The position numbers were made by a program, and so were the translations under genes. From the NCBI GenBank assembly GCA_036494465.1, contig DASXOJ010000096.1, forward strand, positions 1 through 64,000: a stretch of 64,000 bases of DNA. The letters run 5' to 3'. Shown here in pieces: positions 17,594 through 25,296 of this stretch; the first letter of the stretch is position 1; every line of letters begins with the position of its first letter. The DNA comes from CAJCJE01 sp036494465 (lineage in GTDB: Bacteria > Actinomycetota > Actinomycetes > Mycobacteriales > Pseudonocardiaceae). The notes beneath the pieces are model-generated. The model saw only the letters and a list, made by a program, of their open reading frames with translations, did not search any database and had not been told where the DNA came from.

Positions 17594-17746
17594 CTACTTA
17601 CGTCCCCAGAACAGCCCGAACAGCCGGTCCAACCCGACGGCGACGCCGACGCACAGCGGGCCGAGCACGACGATGACGATGGCGAACTCGAACGGGAAGG
17701 GCAGCTGGGTCAGCCACAGCTCGACCTCGTCCCACCAGTTCGCCAT
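17594..17746 (-). CDS. Very small membrane protein
   Basis: About 50 residues beginning MANWWDEVELWLTQLPFPFE, with one hydrophobic segment (FAIVIVVLGPLCVGVAVGL) and a basic C-terminus FWGRK. A GTG four codons upstream is an alternative start. The open frame extends further upstream but overlaps the divergent reductase promoter, so I prefer the short form. Its function is unknown; it is probably co-transcribed with the 60-residue membrane protein. Confidence 0.55.
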   Translation of the reverse strand: MANWWDEVELWLTQLPFPFEFAIVIVVLGPLCVGVAVGLDRLFGLFWGRK

Positions 17747-17828
17747 CCACAACCACACCCCACGACCATAGCGAGTGAGTCCGATCACCCGGGGCGCGCA
17801 CCCGTATCGGAGTGGGTACGTTCCGAGC

Positions 17829-18794
17829 ATGTTCGCTGTCTACGCCGACCGCCCCAGCCCCGATGACCCACTCGCCGCGCTGGTGGTCGGCGAGCGACCC
17901 GAACCCGTCGTGCCCGAGGGCTGGGTGACCGTCCGGGTCAAGGCCGCCAGCTTGAACATGCACGACCTGTGGACGTTGCGCGGCGTCGGTATCAAGCCGG
18001 ACCAGTTCCCGATGATCCTCGGCTGCGACGGAGCGGGTGAACTGGAGGACGGCACCGAGGTCGTCCTGCACTCGGTGATCACCAGTCCCGGCTGGGTCGG
18101 CGACGAGACCCTCGACCCGAAGCGCACCCTGCTCACCGAGAAGCACCAGGGCACCTTCGCCGACCTGGTGACCGTGCCCACGCACAACGTGCTGCCCAAA
18201 CCTGCCGGGCTGAGCTTCGCCGAAGCCGCGTGCATGGGCACCGCGTGGCTGACCGCATACCGGATGCTGTTCGTGAAATCGGGTCTGCGCCCTGGTCAGA
18301 CGATGCTGGTGCAGGGCGCGTCCGGTGGCGTGTCCACCGCGTTGATCGCGCTCGGCAAGGCAGCGGGTCTGCGCGTCTGGGTGACCGGCCGGACCGAGGA
18401 GAAGCGCGCGGTCGCCACCGAACTCGGCGCGGACGCGGTGTTCGAATCCGGCGCGCGCCTGCCCGAACGCGTCGACGGCGTGTTCGAGACCGTCGGCAAG
18501 GCGACCTGGTCGCACTCGATGAAATCACTCAAGCCCGGCGGCATCGTGGTGATCTCCGGCGCCACCAGCGGCGACGCCACCGCCGCCGAACTGCAACGCC
18601 TGTTCTTCCTGCAACTGCGCGTGGTCGGCTCGACCATGGGCACCCGGGACGAACTGTCCGACCTGCTCGCGTTCTGCGCCCAGGCGGACATCCACCCCAG
18701 GATCGGTTCGACGATCCCGCTCACCGAAGCCGAAATCGGCCTGCGCGCCATGCTCGATGGCAACACCGACGGCAAGATCGCCTTCACCAATTAG
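17829..18794 (+). CDS. Zinc-type MDR alcohol dehydrogenase / quinone oxidoreductase-like reductase
   Basis: 321 residues of the medium-chain dehydrogenase/reductase superfamily. The NADP-binding motif is QGASGGVSTALIALGKAAG with the following WVTGRTEEKRA. The catalytic-zinc cysteine of alcohol dehydrogenases is absent (ASLNMHDLWTLRG), pointing to a zinc-independent quinone or enone reductase. The ATG at 17829 was chosen because MFAVYADRPSPDDPLAALVVG is the usual family opening; the longer frame overlaps the divergent small gene. A strong hairpin follows the stop. Confidence 0.85.
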   Translation: MFAVYADRPSPDDPLAALVVGERPEPVVPEGWVTVRVKAASLNMHDLWTLRGVGIKPDQFPMILGCDGAGELEDGTEVVLHSVITSPGWVGDETLDPKRTLLTEKHQGTFADLVTVPTHNVLPKPAGLSFAEAACMGTAWLTAYRMLFVKSGLRPGQTMLVQGASGGVSTALIALGKAAGLRVWVTGRTEEKRAVATELGADAVFESGARLPERVDGVFETVGKATWSHSMKSLKPGGIVVISGATSGDATAAELQRLFFLQLRVVGSTMGTRDELSDLLAFCAQADIHPRIGSTIPLTEAEIGLRAMLDGNTDGKIAFTN

Positions 18795-18812
18795 GCAGAG
18801 CACCCGCTGAAA

Positions 18813-18841
18813 AGCGGGGCCCACCCCGAGCGGGCCCCGCT
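18813..18841. terminator. Bidirectional terminator hairpin
   Basis: A perfect 10-bp stem (AGCGGGGCCC / GGGCCCCGCT) with a 9-base loop is followed by TTTCCTC. It sits between the stops of the convergent reductase and chitinase genes. Confidence 0.85.
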
Positions 18842-18848
18842 TTCCTCA

Positions 18849-20537
18849 TTACAGCGAACTCAGATGCGGCGCGACCGTGTTGGCGAAGTTGTAGCCGTTG
18901 GACGCGTCCCAGTTGATCGACCAGTCCATGGCGCCCCTGATGCCCGGATACGCCTTGCTTGGCTTGAAACTGCCGCAGTTCGTGCCCTTGTCAAGGCAGT
19001 CCAGCGCACTGTTCACAGTGGACGGTGCGAGGTAGCCGCTGCCTGCCCCGCTGGTCGACGCGGGCAGCCCCAGCCCGATCTGGCTCGGGCTCAGCCCACC
19101 CTGCAACTGGATGCACGCCAGCGCGGTCAGGAAGTTCTCCGTGCTCTCCGCGTACACGTTGCCGTCGCAGCCGTTCATGGTGCCCGAGTTGTAGTACTGG
19201 GTGTTCATGATCGTCAGCACGTCCTTGATGTTCAAGGCGAGTGCCAGGTAGTCCATGCCGGTCGACTGGACGTCGATCGTCTGCGGGGCGAGCGTGATGA
19301 TCGCGCCCGAATGGGCCGCGGCGATCGAGTGCAGCGCCTGCGCCATGTAGGTCGGGTTGACGCCGTTCTCCAGGTCGATGTCCACCCCGTCGAACCCGTA
19401 GGTGTTCATCAGCGACCCGATGCTGTTCGCGAAGGCGTTCGCCGCCGAGGAACTGGCGACACTGATCGTCCCGTTCTGGCCGCCTACCGAGATGATCACC
19501 TTCTGGCCACGCGAATGCAGCGTCGCGACGTCCGAGGTGAACTGGGCATCGGTGTAGCCGCCCAGCGCCGAGGACAGCCCCGAGTCGACGTCGAAGGTCA
19601 CCCCGCCATCACCCGACGAGTCCGCGTTGGCGAACGCGACCGCGACGAGCCCGTAGCTGGTCGGCACCGACGAGAGCTTCAGCGACTGCGCACCGTTGGT
19701 GAAGTCCTGCCAGTAGCCGGTCAGCACGTGCGCGGGCAGCGAGCCACCGCCGGGCGGCGTACCACCGCCACCGGAGGACGTCGTGGTCGCGGATACCGAA
19801 CCTGTCGGGGAGGACTCGCCGATGCTGTTGTACGCGGTGACCGAGTACGTGTACTTCGTGGACGCGGCAAGACCACTGTCCGTGTAGGAGGTCGACGTGG
19901 TGGTGCCGACCTTGCTGCCGTTGCGGTACACGTTGTAGCCGGAGACCGTGCCACCCGGACTGCTCCAGGACAGCGACGCCGAGGACGAGGTCGTCCCGGT
20001 CACCGTCAACCCGCCCGGCGCCGACGGAGCGGAGGCTCCGCCGCCCGGCCCGGTCAGCGTGACGTCGTCCAGGTAGTAGGTGGGTTGCCCGTACCACCCG
20101 TGCACGAAGATCGACACGGTGGACGTGCTCGCACCGGTGGTGAAGTTGGTGGTCAGCTGCGTGTAGCCGCTCCCGCCCGGCGTCCACGTGCTGGTGTCGG
20201 TCGTGCCGGTGCCCGTGTCGCCGAGGTAGATGTAGCTGCCCTCGACCCAGCCGCTGAGCGTGTAGGCCGAGTTGGGTTGGACCGAGATGGTCTGGGTGCA
20301 CAGGGCGTCGTCGCTACCCTGTGGGGTGTTGGACAACGCATAACTACCGGAGTGGACCGGGCTGGTCACGATGGACGCGGACGAACCGCAGGACCACCCG
20401 CTGGTGGTGCCGGATTCGAAACCGGAGTTGCTGACCAGGTTCGTCCCGGCCGCCGAGCTGGCCGCGGGTAACAACGCCACGCTGGCGCAAGCCGCCACGA
20501 CAGCGGCAAAACCGGCGACTAATCGATTGAGGGTCAC
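18849..20537 (-). CDS. Secreted GH18 chitinase with N-terminal carbohydrate-binding and FnIII domains
   Basis: 562 residues that degrade chitin outside the cell. After a Sec signal peptide (cleavage near SSAAGT) come a CBM-like beta-sandwich (about residues 30-165: NLVSNSGFESG to YYLDDVTLTG), a fibronectin type III domain (about 172-255), a glycine/proline linker, and the GH18 barrel. The barrel carries the full DxxDxDxE signature in FDGVDIDLEN; the last Glu is the acid/base. The GTG at 20537 was chosen over the longer frame because GGAGG lies 8 bases upstream. Two dre-type operator palindromes upstream indicate DasR/N-acetylglucosamine control. Confidence 0.93.
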   Translation of the reverse strand: MTLNRLVAGFAAVVAACASVALLPAASSAAGTNLVSNSGFESGTTSGWSCGSSASIVTSPVHSGSYALSNTPQGSDDALCTQTISVQPNSAYTLSGWVEGSYIYLGDTGTGTTDTSTWTPGGSGYTQLTTNFTTGASTSTVSIFVHGWYGQPTYYLDDVTLTGPGGGASAPSAPGGLTVTGTTSSSASLSWSSPGGTVSGYNVYRNGSKVGTTTSTSYTDSGLAASTKYTYSVTAYNSIGESSPTGSVSATTTSSGGGGTPPGGGSLPAHVLTGYWQDFTNGAQSLKLSSVPTSYGLVAVAFANADSSGDGGVTFDVDSGLSSALGGYTDAQFTSDVATLHSRGQKVIISVGGQNGTISVASSSAANAFANSIGSLMNTYGFDGVDIDLENGVNPTYMAQALHSIAAAHSGAIITLAPQTIDVQSTGMDYLALALNIKDVLTIMNTQYYNSGTMNGCDGNVYAESTENFLTALACIQLQGGLSPSQIGLGLPASTSGAGSGYLAPSTVNSALDCLDKGTNCGSFKPSKAYPGIRGAMDWSINWDASNGYNFANTVAPHLSSL

Positions 20538-20620
20538 GGATACACCTCCACGGTTGCGACGAGGTGTCGCGCGCATGGCTCAAGCAGGGATGAGTCAGCG
20601 AGACCTACGTCACAAGTCAC

Positions 20621-20636
20621 GGTGGACTAGACCACT
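20621..20636. promoter_or_regulatory. dre (DasR-responsive element)-like palindrome, proximal to chitinase
   Basis: On the chitinase strand this reads AGTGGTCTAGTCCACC. It matches 14 of 16 positions of the dre form AGTGGTCTAGACCACT known from Streptomyces chitinase and nag genes. It lies 83 bases upstream of the GTG start, just downstream of a TTGACA. Confidence 0.75.
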
Positions 20637-20645
20637 CGATCTTGT

Positions 20646-20661
20646 CAAGGTCTGGACCAAT
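20646..20661. promoter_or_regulatory. dre-like palindrome, distal to chitinase
   Basis: On the chitinase strand this reads ATTGGTCCAGACCTTG, with an intact GGTCCAGACC core. Its centre is 25 bp from the proximal site and its edge overlaps the TTGACA (-35-like) element. Paired repeats of this kind are described for Streptomyces chitinase promoters. Confidence 0.65.
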
Positions 20662-20771
20662 ATTGACCGTTGCTCCGGTGACCGAAAAGCGCCAAAAACC
20701 CCGGGACAGCCCAACCTTCCCCACTGCCGCCGCGTCCACATCAACAAGAGCTGACGCCGGGGAGGCAAACC

Positions 20772-21353
20772 GTGCTGGGATTTCTGTCGGATGCGGGGCC
20801 GAGCATCGGCCTCGCCGAGGACATGCTGAGCAGACCCGGCGTGTTCGTCGCCGAGATCTTCGGCGCGTTGATCCTGGGCGTACTCGCCTGGCTGCTCGCC
20901 AACCGGCTCGGCTGGATCCGCTGGGCATCGGTCCTCGCCGCGGCGGGCCTCGCCATGGCACTCGCGGTCACCCTCGTCCGGCACGGCGGCCACCTGCCCA
21001 CCGGCGAGAACCCGATCTACCGCTGCGTCAGCGGCCAGTTCTCGTTGCACAGCGAGACCTCGCAGCTCAACTTCCTCATGCTGATGCCGTTCGCGTTCTT
21101 CGGCACCATCGGCACGCGCAGGCCGGTCTCCATCGCGATCGCCGGCACGCTGCTCTCCGCGGGCATCGAGATCACCCAGGCCCTCACCGGCCTCGGCGTC
21201 TGCGACAAACAGGACTTCCTCAACAACACCATCGGCGCCATGATCGCCGTCGGCGCGGCCTGGCTGCTGCTCCTGCTCACCCGCACCAACGGCCCGCGCC
21301 GCTACCGTGCCGACCATGTCGAGCGAGGACACCGCACCCCCAGCCACCTCTGA
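20772..21353 (+). CDS. VanZ family membrane protein
   Basis: 193 residues with about four to five transmembrane helices. The VanZ-type signature is visible: NFLMLMPFAFFG in the middle, SAGIEITQALTGLGVCDKQD, then FLNNTIGAMIAVGAAWLL. VanZ-like proteins give low-level teicoplanin resistance in enterococci; in actinomycetes most are uncharacterised, so no resistance role is claimed. The GTG has GGGGAGG 7 bases upstream. Its 3' end overlaps the start of a short DUF664-type frame. Confidence 0.8.
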   Translation: MLGFLSDAGPSIGLAEDMLSRPGVFVAEIFGALILGVLAWLLANRLGWIRWASVLAAAGLAMALAVTLVRHGGHLPTGENPIYRCVSGQFSLHSETSQLNFLMLMPFAFFGTIGTRRPVSIAIAGTLLSAGIEITQALTGLGVCDKQDFLNNTIGAMIAVGAAWLLLLLTRTNGPRRYRADHVERGHRTPSHL

Positions 21354-21681
21354 TCTCAGCGCATCAACCGGTAGCGAACGCGATGTCCTGGACAGGTTCC
21401 AGTCCGTACTGGGGCAACGCAGCTACGACGGCTCCGATGACGACTGGCAGGTCTTGGACGACGACACCGTGGCCGGGCTGATCGCCGAGTACGAGCACGC
21501 CTGCACCCAGTCCAGAGACATCGCCGCAGGCTACGACCTCGACCATGCCGTCCCGCACGCGTACCTGGGCCAGGTCTCGCTGCGCTGGATCTACGTGCAC
21601 ATGATCGAGGAGACCGCGCGGCACACCGGACACGCCGACATCCTGCGCGAACAGACCGACGGCAGCACCGGCGCCTACTGA
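21307..21681 (+). CDS. N-terminally shortened DinB/DUF664 family protein
   Basis: The last about 95 residues (from DRFQSVLGQRS through WQVLDDDTVAGLIAEYEHAC to HMIEETARHTGHADILRE) match the C-terminal two-thirds of DUF664 four-helix proteins, including the final HMIEE/H/D metal-ligand region. The first helix with its own histidine (usually about 50-60 residues) is missing. In its place are about 30 serine/threonine-rich residues read from the 3' end of the VanZ gene, which this frame overlaps by 47 bases. The start is GTG 21307 or ATG 21316, neither with a good ribosome site. It may be a truncated remnant rather than a working enzyme. Confidence 0.55.
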   Translation: MPTMSSEDTAPPATSDLSASTGSERDVLDRFQSVLGQRSYDGSDDDWQVLDDDTVAGLIAEYEHACTQSRDIAAGYDLDHAVPHAYLGQVSLRWIYVHMIEETARHTGHADILREQTDGSTGAY

Positions 21682-21705
21682 TACCTGACAAAAGGTGTCA
21701 GGTAT
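21681..21705. promoter_or_regulatory. Perfect 10-bp inverted repeat upstream of DUF3224 gene
   Basis: Arms ATACCTGACA (21681-21690) and TGTCAGGTAT (21696-21705) are separated by AAAGG. The repeat starts on the last base of the DUF664 stop codon and ends 19 bases before the DUF3224 start. Size and symmetry fit a dimeric repressor operator; an RNA hairpin is the alternative. The cognate regulator is not in the window. Confidence 0.6.
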
Positions 21706-21724
21706 GCCCGGCATCCTTCCCCGT

Positions 21725-22135
21725 ATGAACACGATCCACGCGGCAGGCAGCTTCGACCTGCACGACTGGCAGGACGAAACCTACGACGACGCCCCGGCCG
21801 CGAAACTGGCCAAGGCCAGCAACCGCAAAACCTTCCACGGCGACATCACCGGCACCAGCACGCTCCAGATGCTGACCGTGGCCGTGCCCGTCGAGGGCGC
21901 GCAAGAGTACGCGGGCGTCGCGTACGTCGCGGTCGAACGGATCACCGGCGCGGTGCACGGCCGCAAGGGCAGTTTCGTGGTCGTACACGTCGCCGACCGC
22001 GCGGTCGGCATGACCGTGTCCGTTGTGGCCGGTTCCTCGGATGGCGAACTCGCCGGTCTCAGTGGCGATCTGAAGATCCAGCGCGCCGAGGACGGCTCGC
22101 ACACGTACACGTTCGACTACCGAATCGGCGACTGA
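21725..22135 (+). CDS. DUF3224 family protein
   Basis: 136 residues with the DUF3224 layout: HAAGSFDLHDWQDETYDD, then the conserved LTVAVPVEGAQEYAGVAYVAVERITG and GRKGSFVVVHVA, ending in the family-typical YTFDYRIGD. It has an all-beta fold of unknown function. The ATG at 21725 was preferred because the conserved part starts there; no Shine-Dalgarno is evident, so translation may be from a leaderless or very short leader mRNA. A perfect inverted repeat lies just upstream. Confidence 0.75.
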   Translation: MNTIHAAGSFDLHDWQDETYDDAPAAKLAKASNRKTFHGDITGTSTLQMLTVAVPVEGAQEYAGVAYVAVERITGAVHGRKGSFVVVHVADRAVGMTVSVVAGSSDGELAGLSGDLKIQRAEDGSHTYTFDYRIGD

Positions 22136-22232
22136 CCCGAACATCCGACCATCCACTCGGAACCAAACCCCGCCACGCCGCGTCGTAGTCGTGCATTCGC
22201 CGGTGAGGCGGGTTTGTGAGGGCCGGAGTTGC

Positions 22233-22289
22233 ACGACACCGCGGGGTCTTGGGATCTGTGGGGGTGGACCCCAATACCCCGCGTGTCGT
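22233..22289. terminator. Long imperfect hairpin between convergent genes
   Basis: ACGACACCGCGGGGT (22233-22247) pairs with ACCCCGCGTGTCGT (22276-22289) with a single bulged base. An inner GGGGTC/GACCCC pairing is an alternative. It lies between the DUF3224 gene and the 3' end of lepA and probably terminates one or both. Confidence 0.6.
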
Positions 22290-22298
22290 CCCGCCCCG

Positions 22299-24146
22299 TT
22301 ACTTCTTCGTTTTCGCCTTGTCCGGTGCCTCGTCGGTCGACAGCGCGGCCACGAATGCCTCCTGCGGCACCTCGACCCGGCCGACCATCTTCATCCGCTT
22401 CTTGCCTTCCTTCTGCTTCTCCAGCAGCTTGCGCTTACGGGTGATGTCACCGCCGTAGCACTTGGCAAGCACGTCCTTGCGCATCGCCCTGATCGTCTCC
22501 CTGGCGATCACCCGCGACCCGATCGCGGCCTGAATCGGCACCTCGAACTGCTGGCGGGGGATCAGCTCACGCAGCTTCGAGGCCATCCGGGTGCCGTAGG
22601 CGTAGGCGGCGTCCTTGTGCACGATCGCGCTGAACGCGTCGACCGCCTCGCCCTGCAACAGGATGTCCACCTTGACCAGGTCGGCCGCCTGCTCACCGGC
22701 CTCCTCGTAGTCCAGCGAGGCGTAGCCGCGGGTGCGCGACTTCAACGCGTCGAAGAAGTCGAAGATGATCTCCGCGAGCGGCATCGTGTAGCGCAGCTCG
22801 ACCCGGGTGTCCGACAGGTAGTCCATGCCACCGAGCTGGCCCCGCCGCGCCTGGCACAGTTCCATGATCGCGCCGACGAACTCGCTCGGCGAAATCACCG
22901 TCACCTTCACGATCGGCTCGTAGACCTCGGCCATCTTGCCGGAAACCCACTCCGCCGGGTTCGTCACGACGTGCTCGTTGCCGTCGTCGGTGAGCACCCG
23001 GTACACCACGTTCGGCGCGGTCGAGATCAGGTCCAGCCCGGCCTCCCGCTCCAGCCGGTCCCGGGTGATCTCCAGGTGCAGCAGGCCCAGAAAGCCACAG
23101 CGGAACCCGAAGCCCAGCGCGGCCGACGTCTCCGGCTCGTAGGTCAGCGCAGCATCGTTGAGCTGCAGCTTGTCCAGGGCTTCGCGCAGCTCAGGGTAGT
23201 CCGACCCGTCCACCGGGTAGAGGCCCGCGTAGACCATCGGCCTGGGCTCGCGATACCCACCGAGCGCCTCGGTCGCCCCGTGCCGCTCACTGGTGACCGT
23301 GTCCCCCACCTTGGACTGCCGAACGTCCTTCACACCCGTGATCAGGTAGCCCACCTCGCCGACACCCAGCCCGCTACTGCGCTTCGGGTCCGGCGAGATG
23401 ATGCCAACCTCCAGCAGTTCGTGGATGGCTTTGGTGGACATCATCTTGATCCGCTCGCGCGGCGTGATCTTGCCGTCGATCACCCTGATGTAGGTGACCA
23501 CGCCCCGGTAGGTGTCGTACACCGAGTCGAAGATCAGCGCGCGAGCGGGCGCATCCGGGTCGCCCGTGGGCGCCGGCACCTGCTTGACCACCTCGTTCAG
23601 CAGTTCTTCGACGCCAAGCCCGGTCTTCGCGGACACCCGCAGCACATCCGACGGCTCGCAGCCGATGATGTTGGCGATCTCCGCGGCATAGCGATCCGGG
23701 TCGGCGGCGGGCAGATCGATCTTGTTCAGCACCGGGATGATGGTGAGGTCGTTCTCCATGGCCAGGTAGAGGTTGGCCAGCGTCTGAGCCTCGATCCCCT
23801 GCGCGGCGTCGACCAGCAGCACCGCGCCCTCGCAGGCGGCGAGCGAGCGGGACACCTCGTAGGTGAAGTCCACGTGGCCCGGCGTGTCGATCAGGTGCAG
23901 CACGTGATCGGTGCCGTTCACCTGCCAGGGCAGCCGGACGTTCTGGGCCTTGATGGTGATCCCGCGCTCGCGCTCGATATCCATCCGGTCCAGGTACTGC
24001 GCGCGCATCGCCCGTGGGTCGACCACGCCGGTGAGCTGCAACATCCGGTCGGCCAGGGTCGACTTGCCGTGGTCGATGTGCGCGATGATGCAGAAGTTCC
24101 GGATCAGCTCCGGGGGCGTGAACGTGGTGTCCGCGAACGAGCTCAC
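22299..24146 (-). CDS. lepA: Elongation factor 4 (LepA)
   Basis: Translational GTPase of 615 residues that back-translocates stalled ribosomes and aids 30S assembly. Motifs: P-loop AHIDHGKSTL, switch I RERGITIKAQ, DTPGHVDF, NKIDLP, the EF-G-like domains with GFRCGFLGLLHLEI, and the LepA-specific C-terminal domain (VLAKCYGGDITRKRKLLEKQ). The C-terminus is lysine-rich as usual. This is the first gene of the conserved backbone shared with mycobacteria. Confidence 0.97.
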   Translation of the reverse strand: MSSFADTTFTPPELIRNFCIIAHIDHGKSTLADRMLQLTGVVDPRAMRAQYLDRMDIERERGITIKAQNVRLPWQVNGTDHVLHLIDTPGHVDFTYEVSRSLAACEGAVLLVDAAQGIEAQTLANLYLAMENDLTIIPVLNKIDLPAADPDRYAAEIANIIGCEPSDVLRVSAKTGLGVEELLNEVVKQVPAPTGDPDAPARALIFDSVYDTYRGVVTYIRVIDGKITPRERIKMMSTKAIHELLEVGIISPDPKRSSGLGVGEVGYLITGVKDVRQSKVGDTVTSERHGATEALGGYREPRPMVYAGLYPVDGSDYPELREALDKLQLNDAALTYEPETSAALGFGFRCGFLGLLHLEITRDRLEREAGLDLISTAPNVVYRVLTDDGNEHVVTNPAEWVSGKMAEVYEPIVKVTVISPSEFVGAIMELCQARRGQLGGMDYLSDTRVELRYTMPLAEIIFDFFDALKSRTRGYASLDYEEAGEQAADLVKVDILLQGEAVDAFSAIVHKDAAYAYGTRMASKLRELIPRQQFEVPIQAAIGSRVIARETIRAMRKDVLAKCYGGDITRKRKLLEKQKEGKKRMKMVGRVEVPQEAFVAALSTDEAPDKAKTKK

Positions 24147-24169
24147 TCAGATTCCTTATACGTGGTGAA

Positions 24170-24208
24170 CCGGGCACACTATCGTCCCATGCGGGGCGGG
24201 GTGCCCGG
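24170..24208. other. Hairpin-forming repeat upstream of lepA
   Basis: CCGGGCAC (24170-24177) can pair with GTGCCCGG (24201-24208) in the 120-bp spacer between the transglutaminase stop and the lepA start. It could be a terminator for the operon upstream or a leader structure of lepA. No T-tract follows. Confidence 0.35.
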
Positions 24209-24266
24209 TGCGGCGTCCGATGTGACCCTGCCCGCCGTGTCCAGTTTACCGGAGTCTTCTTCCTGG

Positions 24267-25109
24267 TCAGGCCAGCCTGCACATCTCCACCGACACATCC
24301 AGCCCGGAAGCCCCCGAACCCGAATAGATCCCCTTCAACGGCGCCACGTCGGCGTAGTCCCGCCCCAGCGCGACCCAGACGTGCCGCTGCCCGACCGGGA
24401 TGGCGTTAGTCGGATCGTGCGCCCACCATCCACCCGTCCACGCCTCGACCCAGGCATGGCTCTCCGCGCGCACCACCTTGCCCAGCTCGGTGTCCGGCTT
24501 GGTGTGCAGGTATCCGGAGACGTAGCGAGCCGGAATCCCCATGGCCCGCAACAGAACGAGCGTGACGTGCGCATAGTCCTGGCAGACCCCCTCCCTGGCC
24601 CGCCACGCATCCCCCGCCGAACTCTGCACCCCCGTGCTGCCCGGCCGGTACGTCAGCTGGTCATGCACCCAGTTGCTGGCCGCGAGCACCGCCTCGACCG
24701 GCTCGTTCCCCCTGCGCAGACGTTTGCTCACCGCGAGCAACTCGACGTCGCGCGGCGTGTAGCGAGTCGGTTGGAGGAACTCGCCGAACTGGTCGACCAC
24801 GGCGTCGCGCTTCAACGACTTCCAGCTCGCCTCCTGCGCCGGCTCGCGCTCGTCGGCGGTGTCGACAACCGAATAGGCGACCACCTTCAGCTCGCTGTGC
24901 GGCGCGTGCAGGTCGAACGAGGTGACCGACGTCCCCCAGTAATCGGTGTACCGGAACATGCGGGTCGCCGGTGTCGTGTCGATCCGGGAGAACAACACGA
25001 CCTGGTGGTGATCCGTGCGCGGCGTCAGGCGCACCTCGTTGAACGACTGCGCGGCAGGCAAGTCGTAGCGATACCCCGTGCTGTGCACAACCCGAACCTG
25101 CCAACTCAT
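24267..25109 (-). CDS. Transglutaminase-like cysteine protease family protein
   Basis: 280 residues with an N-terminal bacterial transglutaminase beta domain (MSWQVRVVHSTGYRYDLPAA) and a papain-like transglutaminase core. The catalytic Cys is in REGVCQDYAHV, the His in ESHAWVEAW and the Asp in DPTN. It is the third member of the conserved ATP-grasp / alpha-E / transglutaminase set (Rv2411c-Rv2409c in M. tuberculosis), whose substrate is unknown. The ATG at 25109 fits the family start; upstream in-frame GTG 25142 and ATG 25121 add residues not seen in relatives. A 187-bp gap to the alpha-E gene suggests its own promoter. Confidence 0.87.
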   Translation of the reverse strand: MSWQVRVVHSTGYRYDLPAAQSFNEVRLTPRTDHHQVVLFSRIDTTPATRMFRYTDYWGTSVTSFDLHAPHSELKVVAYSVVDTADEREPAQEASWKSLKRDAVVDQFGEFLQPTRYTPRDVELLAVSKRLRRGNEPVEAVLAASNWVHDQLTYRPGSTGVQSSAGDAWRAREGVCQDYAHVTLVLLRAMGIPARYVSGYLHTKPDTELGKVVRAESHAWVEAWTGGWWAHDPTNAIPVGQRHVWVALGRDYADVAPLKGIYSGSGASGLDVSVEMCRLA

Positions 25110-25154
25110 CGGCCACCCCATTTTTTCAACCGAAAGGGCCACGACAGCCCCGAT

Positions 25155-25182
25155 TTATCCACATTCCCGCCAACTGTCCACA
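25155..25182 (+). promoter_or_regulatory. Pair of DnaA-box-like 9-mers, 19 bp apart
   Basis: TTATCCACA (25155-25163, a perfect classical DnaA box) and CTGTCCACA (25174-25182, actinobacterial-type) point the same way in the 187-bp gap between the alpha-E and transglutaminase genes. The same composite with the same spacing occurs at 36091-36118. Function unknown; DnaA binding is inferred. Confidence 0.5.
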
Positions 25183-25296
25183 ACCGACCCAATCCGATTT
25201 CGCGCACCGCCCCAACCCGATTAGGCTGGAGCAGGGCCGCCTGCCCCCTGGGAGGGCGGGGGTTTGACCGGGGGCTTGAAAGATGTTCGGGTTGGG

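Noticed and set aside
20772..21353. VanZ-like gene as a glycopeptide-resistance determinant
   Set aside because: No vanHAX-type genes are nearby and VanZ-fold proteins are common in actinomycetes without a resistance role.
25155..25182. A replication origin
   Set aside because: Only two DnaA-like boxes are present, and dnaA, dnaN, gyrB and a box-rich non-coding region are lacking.
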